64,000 nucleotides of DNA from Streptomyces cyaneogriseus subsp. noncyanogenus (GTDB lineage Bacteria; Actinomycetota; Actinomycetes; Streptomycetales; Streptomycetaceae), in the NCBI RefSeq assembly GCF_000931445.1, contig NZ_CP010849.1, forward strand, positions 3,782,001-3,846,000, in the 5' to 3' direction. The translations under genes were made by a program, and so were the position numbers. Positions 34,597 to 43,419 of this stretch are shown piece by piece. How positions within the stretch are numbered: the stretch's first letter is position 1; every line of letters begins with the position of its first letter. The notes under the pieces were generated by a model that saw nothing but the letters and a program-made list of their open reading frames with translations, was not told where the DNA came from and made no database searches.

Positions 34597-37047
34597 GTGT
34601 GTGCATCCCTCTGGGACGAACTTGAGGCGTTACAGGCGGCCGTGATCGCCTGCGCCACAGATCCGGAATCCTCCGCATGGCGCGATCTGGCCCAGGTGAT
34701 GGGCACCGCGGTACGCGCGGACCCCTCTGTGGCTCGGCTATGGCCCCAGGACGCGACGAGGGAACGACCGGCAGAGGTCTCGCTCATGCTTCACCTGGCT
34801 GAGCGGCTCCACCAGGTGATGCTTCGGGACACCGCGACACGGCAGGCGGTGAACGAGTGGTTGCACGACCATCCTGGCCCCGTCCCGGCGCCATCCGCCC
34901 CCGTCTCGGAAGCCACTGCCAACAACATCGGCGGGAATTCCGTGCTCCACGGCCCCAGCGTGCAGGCCCGGGACATCCACGGGGGCATCCACTTCCACCC
35001 CTCCTTTCCGAAGCTTTCGCCCCGCCCACCCGTCCCCCGTCAGCTTCCGCCCGTGACCGCACGGTTCGTGGACCGGGAGGCCGACCGACGGGCCCTCGAT
35101 GTTCTGCGTGCCCAGAGATCGACGCACGCCCCGCAGGTCCTCGTGGTCACCGGAATCGCGGGTGTCGGGAAGACCGCCTTAGCCACCCGCTGGCTGTACG
35201 AGCACGCCGACAGTTTCCCCGACGGGCAGCTATACGCCGACCTGGGGGAACAGTCCGTCTTCGGGGAGAACGGGCCCATCTCCCCGGGTATTGTCCTGGA
35301 AGCCTTCCTGGTGGCCCTCGGCGCGTCCTCGGTACCGACCGGGATCGCGCACCGGAGCGCGCTATGGCGTTCGATGACATCAGGGCTGCGGTTGGCAGTC
35401 CTCCTGGACAGCGCGTTCACGGCTGCTCAGGTACGCCCGATCCTGCTCGGCACACCGACCGGTCTCACTGTGGTGACCAGCAGAAACAACCTGACAGGGC
35501 TGCGCGTCGATGGCGCCTCCGTGCATCGGTTGAAAGGGCTTCCCCCCGAATCGGCCGTCGAACTCCTCGCCATGGGCGGTGGGACACGCGTGGCCCGGGA
35601 GCCGGCCGCCGCCCGAGAAGTGGTCAGGCTGTGCGGTCGGATCCCGCTGGCAGTGGCCTTGGCCTCCGCTCAACTCGCCCTGCGCCCCCATCGTTCCGTG
35701 TCCGCTCTGGCCGAGAGTCTGTCCCGTGACCGGGGTGCAGTCGACACGCTGCGCGTCGACGGCGAGGCCGTGATGCGTGCGGCACTCGACATGTCGTACG
35801 ACGTCCTCCCGGCTGACAGCCGTGCGCTGTACTGCCGGATGGGACTGCTGCCCACAGATCGCCACGACCTCTCGTTGCTGACCGCCCTCGCAGACGACGG
35901 GGAGGCATCGCGGGACACTGGACAGACCACCGACAACGCCGTCCACGCTCTGGTGGAGGCGAATCTTCTGGAGGAGACAGGCCCGGGCGTCTATCGTTTC
36001 CACGACCTCGTCCAGCCACATGCCCGTCTGCTCGGTGGAGAACTGGAAGAGCTCGCCCGGCCCGAGCGCACGTTCCGCCGTTTCGTCGACTGGTGTCTGG
36101 CCACCACAGCCTCGGCAGAGAGCATCCTCGCCCCCAGCCACCGGCTGCCGGGGTACGACCTTCCCGCAGGAACGATCCCTACGACCCCACTCGACGGCCC
36201 TGAGGAGGCGCTGGCCTGGTTGGACACGCACCGCAACGGCCTGATGGGCGCGGTACGGCTCTCCGCGCGATTCGGCTGGCACTACTCCTGCTGGCGTCTG
36301 ACGGACCTCATGTGGCCCCTTTTCCTCCGGTTACGTCCGTCCGAAATGTGGATCGAGGCACACCGTCTCGGTCTGGAAGCAGCACGGCGGAGCAGGTCGA
36401 GGCATGGGGAGGGACGCATGCTCACTTCCGGTGCGATCGGATTGCGCAACGCGGGCCGGTATCCGGAGGCAGCCGACTGGTACCGGCAGGCACTGGAGCT
36501 GGCCACGGCCGATGACGACATACGCCAACAGGCACAGGCCGTGAGCGGGCTGGGACACATCAGTCTCCTGACCCACCGGCTCGACGAGGCACGCAGCCAC
36601 TTCGAACACGCCCTTCGGCTGAGGGAGTCGATCGGTTACCGGCGCGGGGCCGCCCTCTCCCGTCGCCGCCTCGGTGAAACCGCTCTGGCCGGTGGTGACC
36701 TGGCGACCGCCGCCGAACTGCTGCGCCAGGCCGTCACCGAATTGGATTCTCTGGGCGAGACCTACGAGGCAACCCGCGTCCTGGCCCTTCTCGGTCATGT
36801 TCTGGACCGCGGAGGTGACCACGAAGGAGGTGTCCGACGATTGCGGGAGGCGCTTGCGCGCTTCCAGGCGGGCGAGGCCCGGTCCGAGCACTGGGAGGCA
36901 CGGTGCCTGGAGTGGCTCGGCCAGGCTGCCGAGTCACATGGTGATCACGCGGAATCCGTACGCCACTACGAGGCGGCTAGGGAGCTCTTCCGCCGTCTGA
37001 GCCCAGAGGACGCACAACGCCTTGACGACCGGCTACGGCAGCCGTGA
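34597..37047 (+). CDS. NLR-like NB-ARC-TPR protein with BASS/RHIM-like amyloid motif
   Basis: 816 residues from GTG 34597, with gaaaggag eight bases upstream; a TTG at 34537 is in frame but has no ribosome site. Residues 1-95 form a helical N-terminal domain. Residues 109-134 hold NNIGGNSVLHGPSVQARDIH plus GGIHFH, a RHIM/BASS-like motif. The NB-ARC has Walker A GIAGVGKT at 186-193, LAVLLDSA as Walker B and GRIPLAVALASAQLAL, then TPRs from about 600. This is the layout of bacterial NLRs that signal to an effector by amyloid templating. Three TTA codons (residues 12, 195 and 579), one right after Walker A, suggest bldA control. It is convergent with the TagF-like pair. Confidence 0.8.
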   Translation: MCASLWDELEALQAAVIACATDPESSAWRDLAQVMGTAVRADPSVARLWPQDATRERPAEVSLMLHLAERLHQVMLRDTATRQAVNEWLHDHPGPVPAPSAPVSEATANNIGGNSVLHGPSVQARDIHGGIHFHPSFPKLSPRPPVPRQLPPVTARFVDREADRRALDVLRAQRSTHAPQVLVVTGIAGVGKTALATRWLYEHADSFPDGQLYADLGEQSVFGENGPISPGIVLEAFLVALGASSVPTGIAHRSALWRSMTSGLRLAVLLDSAFTAAQVRPILLGTPTGLTVVTSRNNLTGLRVDGASVHRLKGLPPESAVELLAMGGGTRVAREPAAAREVVRLCGRIPLAVALASAQLALRPHRSVSALAESLSRDRGAVDTLRVDGEAVMRAALDMSYDVLPADSRALYCRMGLLPTDRHDLSLLTALADDGEASRDTGQTTDNAVHALVEANLLEETGPGVYRFHDLVQPHARLLGGELEELARPERTFRRFVDWCLATTASAESILAPSHRLPGYDLPAGTIPTTPLDGPEEALAWLDTHRNGLMGAVRLSARFGWHYSCWRLTDLMWPLFLRLRPSEMWIEAHRLGLEAARRSRSRHGEGRMLTSGAIGLRNAGRYPEAADWYRQALELATADDDIRQQAQAVSGLGHISLLTHRLDEARSHFEHALRLRESIGYRRGAALSRRRLGETALAGGDLATAAELLRQAVTELDSLGETYEATRVLALLGHVLDRGGDHEGGVRRLREALARFQAGEARSEHWEARCLEWLGQAAESHGDHAESVRHYEAARELFRRLSPEDAQRLDDRLRQP

Positions 37048-37075
37048 TCGCCACCGCAGCCGGTCGTCCCGCCGG

Positions 37076-37672
37076 TCAGCGACGCGGCATCGGTGTGATG
37101 GAACGCAGTCCGCGGGGCGACCCCCCGGACACCACCCAGGCGTGCACGATCGAGACGACCGCGTACGGTGGGATCGGGCCATCGGGGCCGCTCCCTTGCG
37201 GCCGTACGACTGACACGGCGCCCGTCCGGTCTCGTACCCCGACGACACACATCGTTGCAGTGTCGGGTACGGCGGCGGCAAGACAGCCAGGGCTGGCCGC
37301 CAGCAACTCGTGCACCCGTCGGCGAGCCGACACGGGCGGCAGCGGCACGCGGCTCACAAGCGCATCCGCGTACTCGGTGAGTGTTGCCCGTTGCGGGCTG
37401 TCCGCGTCCACCCAGAGGAGCACGTCACAGGGAAGCGGGCCGGGCATGTGCGGGCAGGGGGACGAATACGGATTCGCGCGCACCCTTGAGGACAAGGGAA
37501 GCGGGTCGGAACGGACCAGAGCCGGACCGTACGCCGCGTCGGAGTGCCAGACCACGAGAGACGACCGCTCGTCCGAGTCGTCAGCACGGGGTCCCCAACC
37601 GGTTCGTACCCCGCGGAAGCAGACCTTGGCCCACGCGGCATCCGGCTCGCATGCCGCGAACCGGTCGCTCAC
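37076..37672 (-). CDS. hypothetical protein coupled to the TagF-like gene
   Basis: 198 residues from GTG 37672, whose first bases overlap the stop of the preceding gene (GTGA), so translation is coupled. No family was recognised. The sequence has conserved-looking segments AWAKVCFRGVRTGWG, SSLVVWHSDAAYGPALVRSD and CDVLLWVDAD. No signal peptide or membrane helix is evident. It ends 28 bases from the NLR stop, in convergent orientation. Its steady codon bias supports it as a real gene. Confidence 0.6.
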   Translation of the reverse strand: MSDRFAACEPDAAWAKVCFRGVRTGWGPRADDSDERSSLVVWHSDAAYGPALVRSDPLPLSSRVRANPYSSPCPHMPGPLPCDVLLWVDADSPQRATLTEYADALVSRVPLPPVSARRRVHELLAASPGCLAAAVPDTATMCVVGVRDRTGAVSVVRPQGSGPDGPIPPYAVVSIVHAWVVSGGSPRGLRSITPMPRR

Positions 37673-38925
37673 CGTGCCGCTCCACTGCCGACGGACAACT
37701 CCCACCGCGTCAGTGCCGGCGGCGGCGGAGGCGGCGCGACGAACGGTGGACGGGCAGGTTCTCCCAGCTCCAGCAAGCGGTAGACGACCGAACGCATTCG
37801 TCGGTGGAACTGACCCGGCGCCGACGACAGCGAGGCGGTTACATGGTCGTACTGTCCGGGGCGGTACAGATGCGCCGCGTAATCCAGTTGTTCCACCAAT
37901 GGGTACCCCGGAGAGACCACCGGCGCGACAGCGGACAGCAGAGCCGCCGGCGAGCAGGCTGCCACCTCACGTCGGGATCCGGCAGTCAGCAGCATCGTCG
38001 CGTCCGTGAGTGTGCCGTACGCGGTCAGCGATCCGTGATCTCCGATGATCCAGTCGGCCGCGATGAGCAGCGCCTGCCAGTCGGCTTCCGGAGGGACGAC
38101 CGCGATCCCCCTTCGCCGGCTGCAGGACAGCCAGCCGTGTACCTGCCGGATGCCGTGGCCCGCGAACACATTGGGGTGGACCAGCATCGCGACACGGTAG
38201 CCGTCGCGCGGCAGATGGCTCAGCAGCTGCGGCAGCAAGGAGTCGAGCCGCCCGAACGTCGAAGCCGGCCCCCAGGTGGACGTGATCACCACGAACCGCT
38301 GTCCGTCCTCGATTCCGAGCGCACGGCGGTAGGACTCACGGCTGGACCTGCCTGCCGTGATCCGATCGAAACACGGATCGCCCACCACGTGCGCCACCGG
38401 GAGCGCCTCCGGGCAGGACCGGGCGAGTTCCTCCAGGTCCCGGTCGTGGGCGTAGGCGATCGCCGCCGGTACCAGTCGCCCCTCGTGCAGCAGGTGCTGG
38501 CGGCTCAGCATCCCGGGCGACCTCCGCTCTCCCGGCGCCAGTGTCGAGACGTCGGTGAGCAGTTTGATCTGTCCCGCCCCGTGCGAGATCCGTACGACAG
38601 GAGCCCGCAATTCGTGCACTCCGCGGGAGCCTGCGGCGAGGGCAAGGTCGAACTCGGCTCGCAGGGCCTCCTCCCAGGGCACCGTGCTGATGCCCAGACT
38701 CCGCAGGAACTCCGTGGCCCCGCTACCGAAGGCATGTGGTGCGACCGTGAAGATCAGTTGAATGCGCAGGTCGGTCTCCAGCAGCTCGAAGACTTCGCGC
38801 AGTCGTTGGGCGAAGGTCACTGTATGCACGACCACAAGGACCCTCTTGCAGTCCCGTACCGTCAACCAGTGCCCTTGCTCGATCAGTGCTGGTTTCGTCG
38901 TTCCCACAGACACGCGATCCCCCAT
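37669..38925 (-). CDS. CDP-glycerol glycerophosphotransferase-like (TagF/GT-B) protein
   Basis: 418 residues from ATG 38925; a GTG at 38913 with gggggatc before it is an equally good start. The GT-B-like core begins KRVLVVVHTVTFAQRLREVF. RISHGAGQ is at the position of the HG motif of TagB/TagF enzymes, and WIIGDHGSLTAYG corresponds to their donor-site DYSS motif. A family role in wall polymer synthesis is possible, but the protein lacks membrane-association features and Streptomyces copies are often unassigned. It forms an operon with the coupled 198-residue gene, next to the NLR. Family placement is moderately sure, function is not. Confidence 0.6.
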   Translation of the reverse strand: MGDRVSVGTTKPALIEQGHWLTVRDCKRVLVVVHTVTFAQRLREVFELLETDLRIQLIFTVAPHAFGSGATEFLRSLGISTVPWEEALRAEFDLALAAGSRGVHELRAPVVRISHGAGQIKLLTDVSTLAPGERRSPGMLSRQHLLHEGRLVPAAIAYAHDRDLEELARSCPEALPVAHVVGDPCFDRITAGRSSRESYRRALGIEDGQRFVVITSTWGPASTFGRLDSLLPQLLSHLPRDGYRVAMLVHPNVFAGHGIRQVHGWLSCSRRRGIAVVPPEADWQALLIAADWIIGDHGSLTAYGTLTDATMLLTAGSRREVAACSPAALLSAVAPVVSPGYPLVEQLDYAAHLYRPGQYDHVTASLSSAPGQFHRRMRSVVYRLLELGEPARPPFVAPPPPPPALTRWELSVGSGAAR

Positions 38926-39316
38926 CGTTCGTCGTCGCGTACAACGGACGCCAGGGGGGTTCCCGGGACACACAGCGCTTTCCTTGCATGCCTCTTGCAG
39001 CACCCTTGCCTTGGTGCGTGGAACGGGACGGGGAACCGGCAGCGGGCTTCCCGGCTGCCCGGTTCCATGCCTCGTCAGGGACGAGCGACATCCAGGATTG
39101 CCAGGTCGTAGACGGATCACTACTCGAATCACTGGCAAGTGCGACGGCCTTCATGTGTTCAAGAGCGCTCTTGGCGTTCCTCTCCCCGCTGCCACGGTCC
39201 CAGTCGCTTCCTGAGCGTTCGGCGGGCCGGCACGCTTTTGCGCACATGATCGCCGCAACCCCTGAAGCGCTCCGGCCGGGGACGTCCGGCCGGGCGCCTG
39301 GCGGGGTGCGGTGGGG
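38926..39316. other. intergenic region
   Basis: About 390 bases. Apart from a hairpin at 39,272-39,293, no gene or operator was recognised. Confidence 0.45.
39272..39293 (-). terminator. hairpin downstream of the secreted propeller protein
   Basis: Arms ccggccgg and ccggccgg around ggacgt, 24 bases after the stop of the minus-strand gene. Likely its terminator. Confidence 0.6.
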
Positions 39317-41299
39317 TCAGCGGACGGTGACGGGGGCCGTGGTGGCGGAGCCGTTGGTCCAGCCGTGGCGGTGAGCGGTGACCTTGACGGTGATCTTCCG
39401 GCCCTTGTCGGCCTTGGCCAGGACGTACGTGGACTTGGTCGCGCCGCTGATCGACACGCCGTTGCGCTTCCACTGGTACGTGTAGGTCGTGGCGGCCGGG
39501 GTCCAGGTGCCGTGGTTGGCCGTCAGCTTGTGGCCCACCTTGGCGGTGCCGCTGACGGAGGCGGCGGTGGTGGTGGTGGCCTTCAGACCGGGACCGGCCG
39601 CGACCGTGGCGGTGGGCGAGGTGGAAACGGCCGAGCCCCCGCCGTTGGCGACCGTGACCCGGCAGGAGATCTTGCGGGCGTAGTCGGCCGCGGTCAGGGT
39701 GCGGGTCCTGCCGGTGGCACCGAAGACGACCGCGCCGTCGCGCAACCAGGACCAGGTGGCCTTGGCGTTGTCGCCAGCCCAGGCGGCGGAACAGGTGAGG
39801 GTGGAGCCGGTGCGCGCGGTACCGCTCAGCACGGCCTTCGCGGTGATGCGCGGTGCGGCCGGCGGGGTCTGCGACTGCGCCCAGACCTGGGAGGTGTAGC
39901 CGCCGGGGGACGCGTACACCGCCTTGCGCCACACCACGGTCGCCCGGCCGTCGGGTCCGGTGGCCACCTCGCCGGTGAGCGCTTCGGTATTGGGTACGGC
40001 GGCGACGGGCGTGCTGTCGAGGGCGGTGGCCGTGCTCCACGTGCCGCCGGTACGGCTCGCCCGGAACAGGTAGTTGTCGTCACCGTTGTCGATGCCGGGC
40101 GTCTGCGGCCACACGACCTGGACGGTCCCGTCCGCGCCGATTGAGGCGTCCACCTGCCACCTGACGTATCCGGTGGAGAGCGTCCGCGGCGCGGACCAGG
40201 TCCCCGTGGCCGCGGACCGGGTGACGGCCTGTACGACCGGGGTGCCGGCCGCGCTGCTCCAGCCGGTCCACACGTAGGTGACATCGCCGTTGGGCGCGGT
40301 CAGCGGGTCGCTGCCGTCGCTGTGGTCGAAGGAGGCCGCCACGGTCTGCGCGGCGCCCCATGCCCCGGAGGGAGAGGTCCGGGTGGCGGACTTCAGGGCG
40401 CCGGTGCCCGCGTTGCCATCCGTACCGGTCTGCCACAGCACGGTGGTGGCGTTCCTGGCGTCCATCGCCACCCGCACCTCGCCCGACGTGGCGTCGGTGC
40501 CGGGGACGACCGTGGCGCCGCTCCAGCCGCCGCCGGCCGAGGCCCGCGTGGCGGTGGTGACGGCGTGTTCCCCGGTGAAGAAGTCGTACGCGTCCCAGGC
40601 CGCGGTGGCGGCGCCGCCGGGAGCCACCGCGACGGAGAGGTCGTAGAGGTAGCCGCTGGAGGTCGAGCCGATCGTCCGGGGCGTGGACCACGCGGTGGCG
40701 CCGGGGGCCCGCGTAGCGGCCATGACCTGCGACTTCAGGGAACCGTCGCCCTGGGTCCACACAGCGGTGAGGGTGCCGTCGGCCGCGGCAGCCAGGCGGG
40801 GGGTGCCGAGGGAGGGGCCCTCGTAGGCGGTGAGTGCGGCCGGTTCCGACCAGCCGCCGGCCGCCGGGTCCCAGGTGGCGGCCAGGGCGGCCAAGGAGCC
40901 GTCCAGTCCGCTGCCGGCCAGCCACGTCACCATGGCCTGCCCGCCCGCGGTCACGGCCAGGACCGCCTCGGAGGTGTCGTGACGTCCGGTGGCCAGCGTG
41001 TGCGGTGCGCTCCACGTGCCGCTTCCCGCCGCCTTCACGCCGACCTGGAAGTCCCAGGTGGTGGCCTCGGCGGCCTTGTTGCGCCACAGGGCGAACGCGG
41101 TGCCGTCCTGGGCCACCTTGACGTCGATCAGGCTCTGCCGGCCGTCGGCGCCGGTGAGCGGGGCGGCGGCGCTCCACGGACCGGCCGCCGCGGTGTACCC
41201 GGCGGCGCTCGCGGGGAGGGCGGTGCCCAGCGTGACGGCGGCCACCGCGGCGGCGAACGCCGCGACAGCGACCCTGGGTCTGCGCATGTTCCTTGCCAC
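39317..41299 (-). CDS. secreted beta-propeller-like protein with C-terminal Ig-like repeats
   Basis: 660 residues from GTG 41299, preceded by acaggagt. A signal peptide covers about 1-33 (RRPRVAVAAFAAAVAAVTLG, ending ALPASAA). Repeated strands of about 50 residues follow, each with GTxxxVW-type cores (FALWRNKA, LTAVWTQGD, TTVLWQTGTD, VTYVWTGWS, VQVVWPQT), suggesting a six- or seven-bladed propeller. The last 180 residues are two bacterial Ig-like repeats of the type KVGHKLTANHGTWTP...YQWKRNGVSISGATKS. Probably an extracellular binding protein; no enzyme motif was recognised. Confidence 0.82.
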   Translation of the reverse strand: MARNMRRPRVAVAAFAAAVAAVTLGTALPASAAGYTAAAGPWSAAAPLTGADGRQSLIDVKVAQDGTAFALWRNKAAEATTWDFQVGVKAAGSGTWSAPHTLATGRHDTSEAVLAVTAGGQAMVTWLAGSGLDGSLAALAATWDPAAGGWSEPAALTAYEGPSLGTPRLAAAADGTLTAVWTQGDGSLKSQVMAATRAPGATAWSTPRTIGSTSSGYLYDLSVAVAPGGAATAAWDAYDFFTGEHAVTTATRASAGGGWSGATVVPGTDATSGEVRVAMDARNATTVLWQTGTDGNAGTGALKSATRTSPSGAWGAAQTVAASFDHSDGSDPLTAPNGDVTYVWTGWSSAAGTPVVQAVTRSAATGTWSAPRTLSTGYVRWQVDASIGADGTVQVVWPQTPGIDNGDDNYLFRASRTGGTWSTATALDSTPVAAVPNTEALTGEVATGPDGRATVVWRKAVYASPGGYTSQVWAQSQTPPAAPRITAKAVLSGTARTGSTLTCSAAWAGDNAKATWSWLRDGAVVFGATGRTRTLTAADYARKISCRVTVANGGGSAVSTSPTATVAAGPGLKATTTTAASVSGTAKVGHKLTANHGTWTPAATTYTYQWKRNGVSISGATKSTYVLAKADKGRKITVKVTAHRHGWTNGSATTAPVTVR

Positions 41300-41753
41300 T
41301 GCGACTCCTGTCTCGTGGCGGGCGCGCTCGACGCCCGTCAGCTCTGGTGACTTCGGTGGATGCCCGGCTCGGCCCGCGTTCGGGGGCCGGTGTGTGCGGG
41401 CTCGCGTCGGGTCCTGCGGTCGCGCGCCCCGTGCCGCGGGACGCGTGCCGCCCGTCCCGTGCCGCGGGGCTCGGGAGCGCGTGTGCGCCGCGTCGGACGA
41501 ACCGCGCGGACGGCGCCGGGGCCGCGTGGCCCTCGCCCGCGCCGGCGGTGCCACCGGGACGGCCGTACGGGGCCGGGCGCACGCCGCGCGGTCCCGTACG
41601 GGGCAAGAAGATCAGGAATTCCGGCCGCGGTCTTGTCATGACGTTCCCCCCTTGCCGCGGCCGCCCGGACACGGGGCGGGACGGGTTCTCGGAGGCGGCG
41701 CCCGTGCGGGGCGCTTGTGCCTGCTCGACGGCCCGTTCCGCCCCGGCCGCGGG

Positions 41754-42352
41754 TCAGAAGGCGCCGTTCAGGTTCCACCAGTCGGTGCCGGTCACGACGC
41801 CCCGGTCCAGCGCGCCGGTGCCGCGGCCCGCGTACACGAGCAGGCAGCCGGCGCCTCGGCACTCTTCCCCGACGTAGCGGCTCGTGGTGGTGGTGACGAG
41901 GTCGGCGCGGTCGTCGCCGTTGACGTCGCCCAGGCCCAGGAGGGTGTCCATGACGTTCCAGCCGCCGGTGCCGACCAGGACGCGGGAGCCGAGGGCGCCG
42001 GTGCGGCCCGGGTACAGCCACAGCTTGCCGGTGGACGCCTCGCGCGCGTAGAGGTCGGCACGGCCGTCACCGTTGGCGTCGCCGACACCGGCGAGCGCGT
42101 TCATCGCGTTCCAGCCGCCGGTGCCCAGGAGCTTGCGCGAGCCGAGGGTGCCGGCGGAGGTGCCCGGGTACAGGTACAGCTTCCCGGTGGCCTTCTCCAC
42201 CGCCATCAGGTCGGAGCGGCCGTCGCCGGACAGATCGCCGACGGCGGTGATCCGGGACATGGCGTTCCAGCCGCCCGTGCTGATCAGCTTGCGCGAGCCG
42301 ACGGAGCCGGGGCCGGTGCCGGGGTAGAGCCACAGCTTGCCGGTGGACGCCT
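41754..42352 (-). CDS. FG-GAP repeat secreted protein, C-terminal part (split by linker)
   Basis: Carboxyl part of the gene that begins at 43,219. It reads FG-GAP repeats with calcium loops (GDLSGDGRSD, GDANGDGRAD, GDVNGDDRAD) and ends WWNLNGAF. It is separated from the N-terminal part by a 42-base loxP-containing segment. The first 200 bases next to that segment are repeated on the other side. Deleting the segment and one repeat makes a single frame of 407 residues from 43,219 to 41,754. The break is therefore an assembly artefact, not a real pseudogene. Confidence 0.8.
42153..42352. repeat. direct duplication left of linker 1
   Basis: 200 bases that reappear at 42,395-42,594 with three mismatches. 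Each copy abuts the linker, one at its end and one at its start, as expected if a read crossing a circularised fragment was built into the contig. Confidence 0.85.
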
Positions 42353-42394
42353 TCGTATAACTTCGTATAATGTATGCTATACGAAGTTATTACG
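42353..42394. other. loxP-containing sequencing linker 1 (assembly artefact)
   Basis: 42 bases with a perfect 34-bp loxP at 42,357-42,390, flanked by tcgt and tacg. From memory this equals the 454 Titanium paired-end linker. It interrupts the FG-GAP gene and is bordered by a 200-base duplication. Natural Streptomyces DNA does not contain loxP. Confidence 0.92.
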
Positions 42395-42594
42395 GGCGGA
42401 GGTGCCCGGGTACAGGTACAGCTTCCCGGTGGCCTTCTCCACCGCCATCAGGTCGGAGCGGCCGTCGCCGGACAGATCGCCGACGGCGGTGATCCGGGAC
42501 ATGGCGTTCCAGCCGCCCGTGCCGATCAGCTTGCGCGAGCCGACGGAGCCGGTGCCGGTGCCGGGGTAGAGCCACAGCTTTCCGGTGGACGCCT
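42395..42594. repeat. direct duplication right of linker 1
   Basis: Partner of 42,153-42,352; encodes the same FG-GAP module (SRITAVGDLSGDGRSDLMAV). One of the two copies should be removed to restore the gene. Confidence 0.85.
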
Positions 42595-43219
42595 CGCGGG
42601 CGATCACGTCCTCGCGGCCGTCACCGCTGAAGTCACCGTGCCGGACGAGGGCGTTCATGGCGTTCCAGCCGCCCGAGCCGATGAGCCGACCGGTGTTGTC
42701 ACCGGGCAGCAGCCACAGCCGACCGACCTTGTCGCGGACGAGGAGATCGGCCTTGCGGTCGCCGTTCAGGTCGCCGAAGCCCTGCGTCCGGGGGGCGGTC
42801 GTCGCGTACCAGTCCGGGTAGGCCGGGGAGGAGCACTCCCGCGCGCTGGCGACGAACTTCACCGAGCTGACGGCGCCGCCCCCGTTGCCCCATTCGGTGC
42901 CCGCGGGGTCGGGGGCCCACACGGCGGCGCCGCTGGAGGTCTCGCCGTAGTTGGGGTCGTCGTACAGGCAGGCGTACCGGGACGTGCGGTTCACGACGGC
43001 CCGGAAGGTGTTGTCCCAGCTTCCGAGCGTCGCCTTGTCGGTGTTGGTCTTGTACATGGTGCCCGTGCCGTCGTATGTCTTCCAGGCACAGAAGTAACCC
43101 GTCGGGCAGTCGCTGATCGCCGCCTGTGCGGGTGACGCGCCCGCGCCGAGGAGCCCGAGCGAGGTGAGCCCCAACGTCGTGGCCATCGTGGCCAGGCGTC
43201 GGAGCAGGGGTGTGCGCAT
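42395..43219 (-). CDS. peptidase-inhibitor I36-like and FG-GAP secreted protein, N-terminal part
   Basis: Starts at ATG 43219 after gggaagaag. A signal peptide covers about 1-33 (MATTLGLTSLGLLGAGASPA). Residues about 34-125 resemble peptidase inhibitor family I36: CPTGYFCAWKTYDGTG, a SVTNRTSRYACLYDDPNYGE-like VNRTSRYACLYDDPNYGE and GGGAVSSVKFV, with paired cysteines. FG-GAP repeats with GDLNGDRKAD and GDFSGDGRED follow. The frame then runs into the artefactual linker. The repaired protein has 407 residues. It is probably extracellular; whether it inhibits a protease is inferred from the family only. Confidence 0.8.
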
Positions 43220-43324
43220 GTCTTCTTCCCTCCCTGACGCGGCGCGGAGAACGCTCAACGCGCCGCGGAAGGACGATATCCCGCCAACGTCGTCACCGGC
43301 CCTCGCGGGGCGTCTCGACCGGAT

Positions 43325-43419
43325 ATCGGATGCCGGATGTCCGGTACCGGGCGCCGGGTGCCGGGCGCCGAGCACCGGACGCCGGACGCCGGGTGCCGGG
43401 TGCCGGGTGCCGGGTGTCT
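43325..43419. repeat. short tandem GC-rich repeats
   Basis: A run of degenerate 7-base units, best seen as cgggtgc repeated near 43,390-43,413. It lies in the gap between the FG-GAP start and the stop of the PAP2 gene. No function suggested; such runs are also error-prone in assembly. Confidence 0.6.

Noticed and set aside
38723..39247. Minus-strand frame running from 39,247 into the TagF-like gene
   Set aside because: Half of it overlaps the better-supported gene in another frame and it shows no motif or ribosome site.
43325..43419. GC-rich tandem units as a CRISPR array
   Set aside because: Units are about 7 bases and contiguous, without spacers; no cas genes are present.
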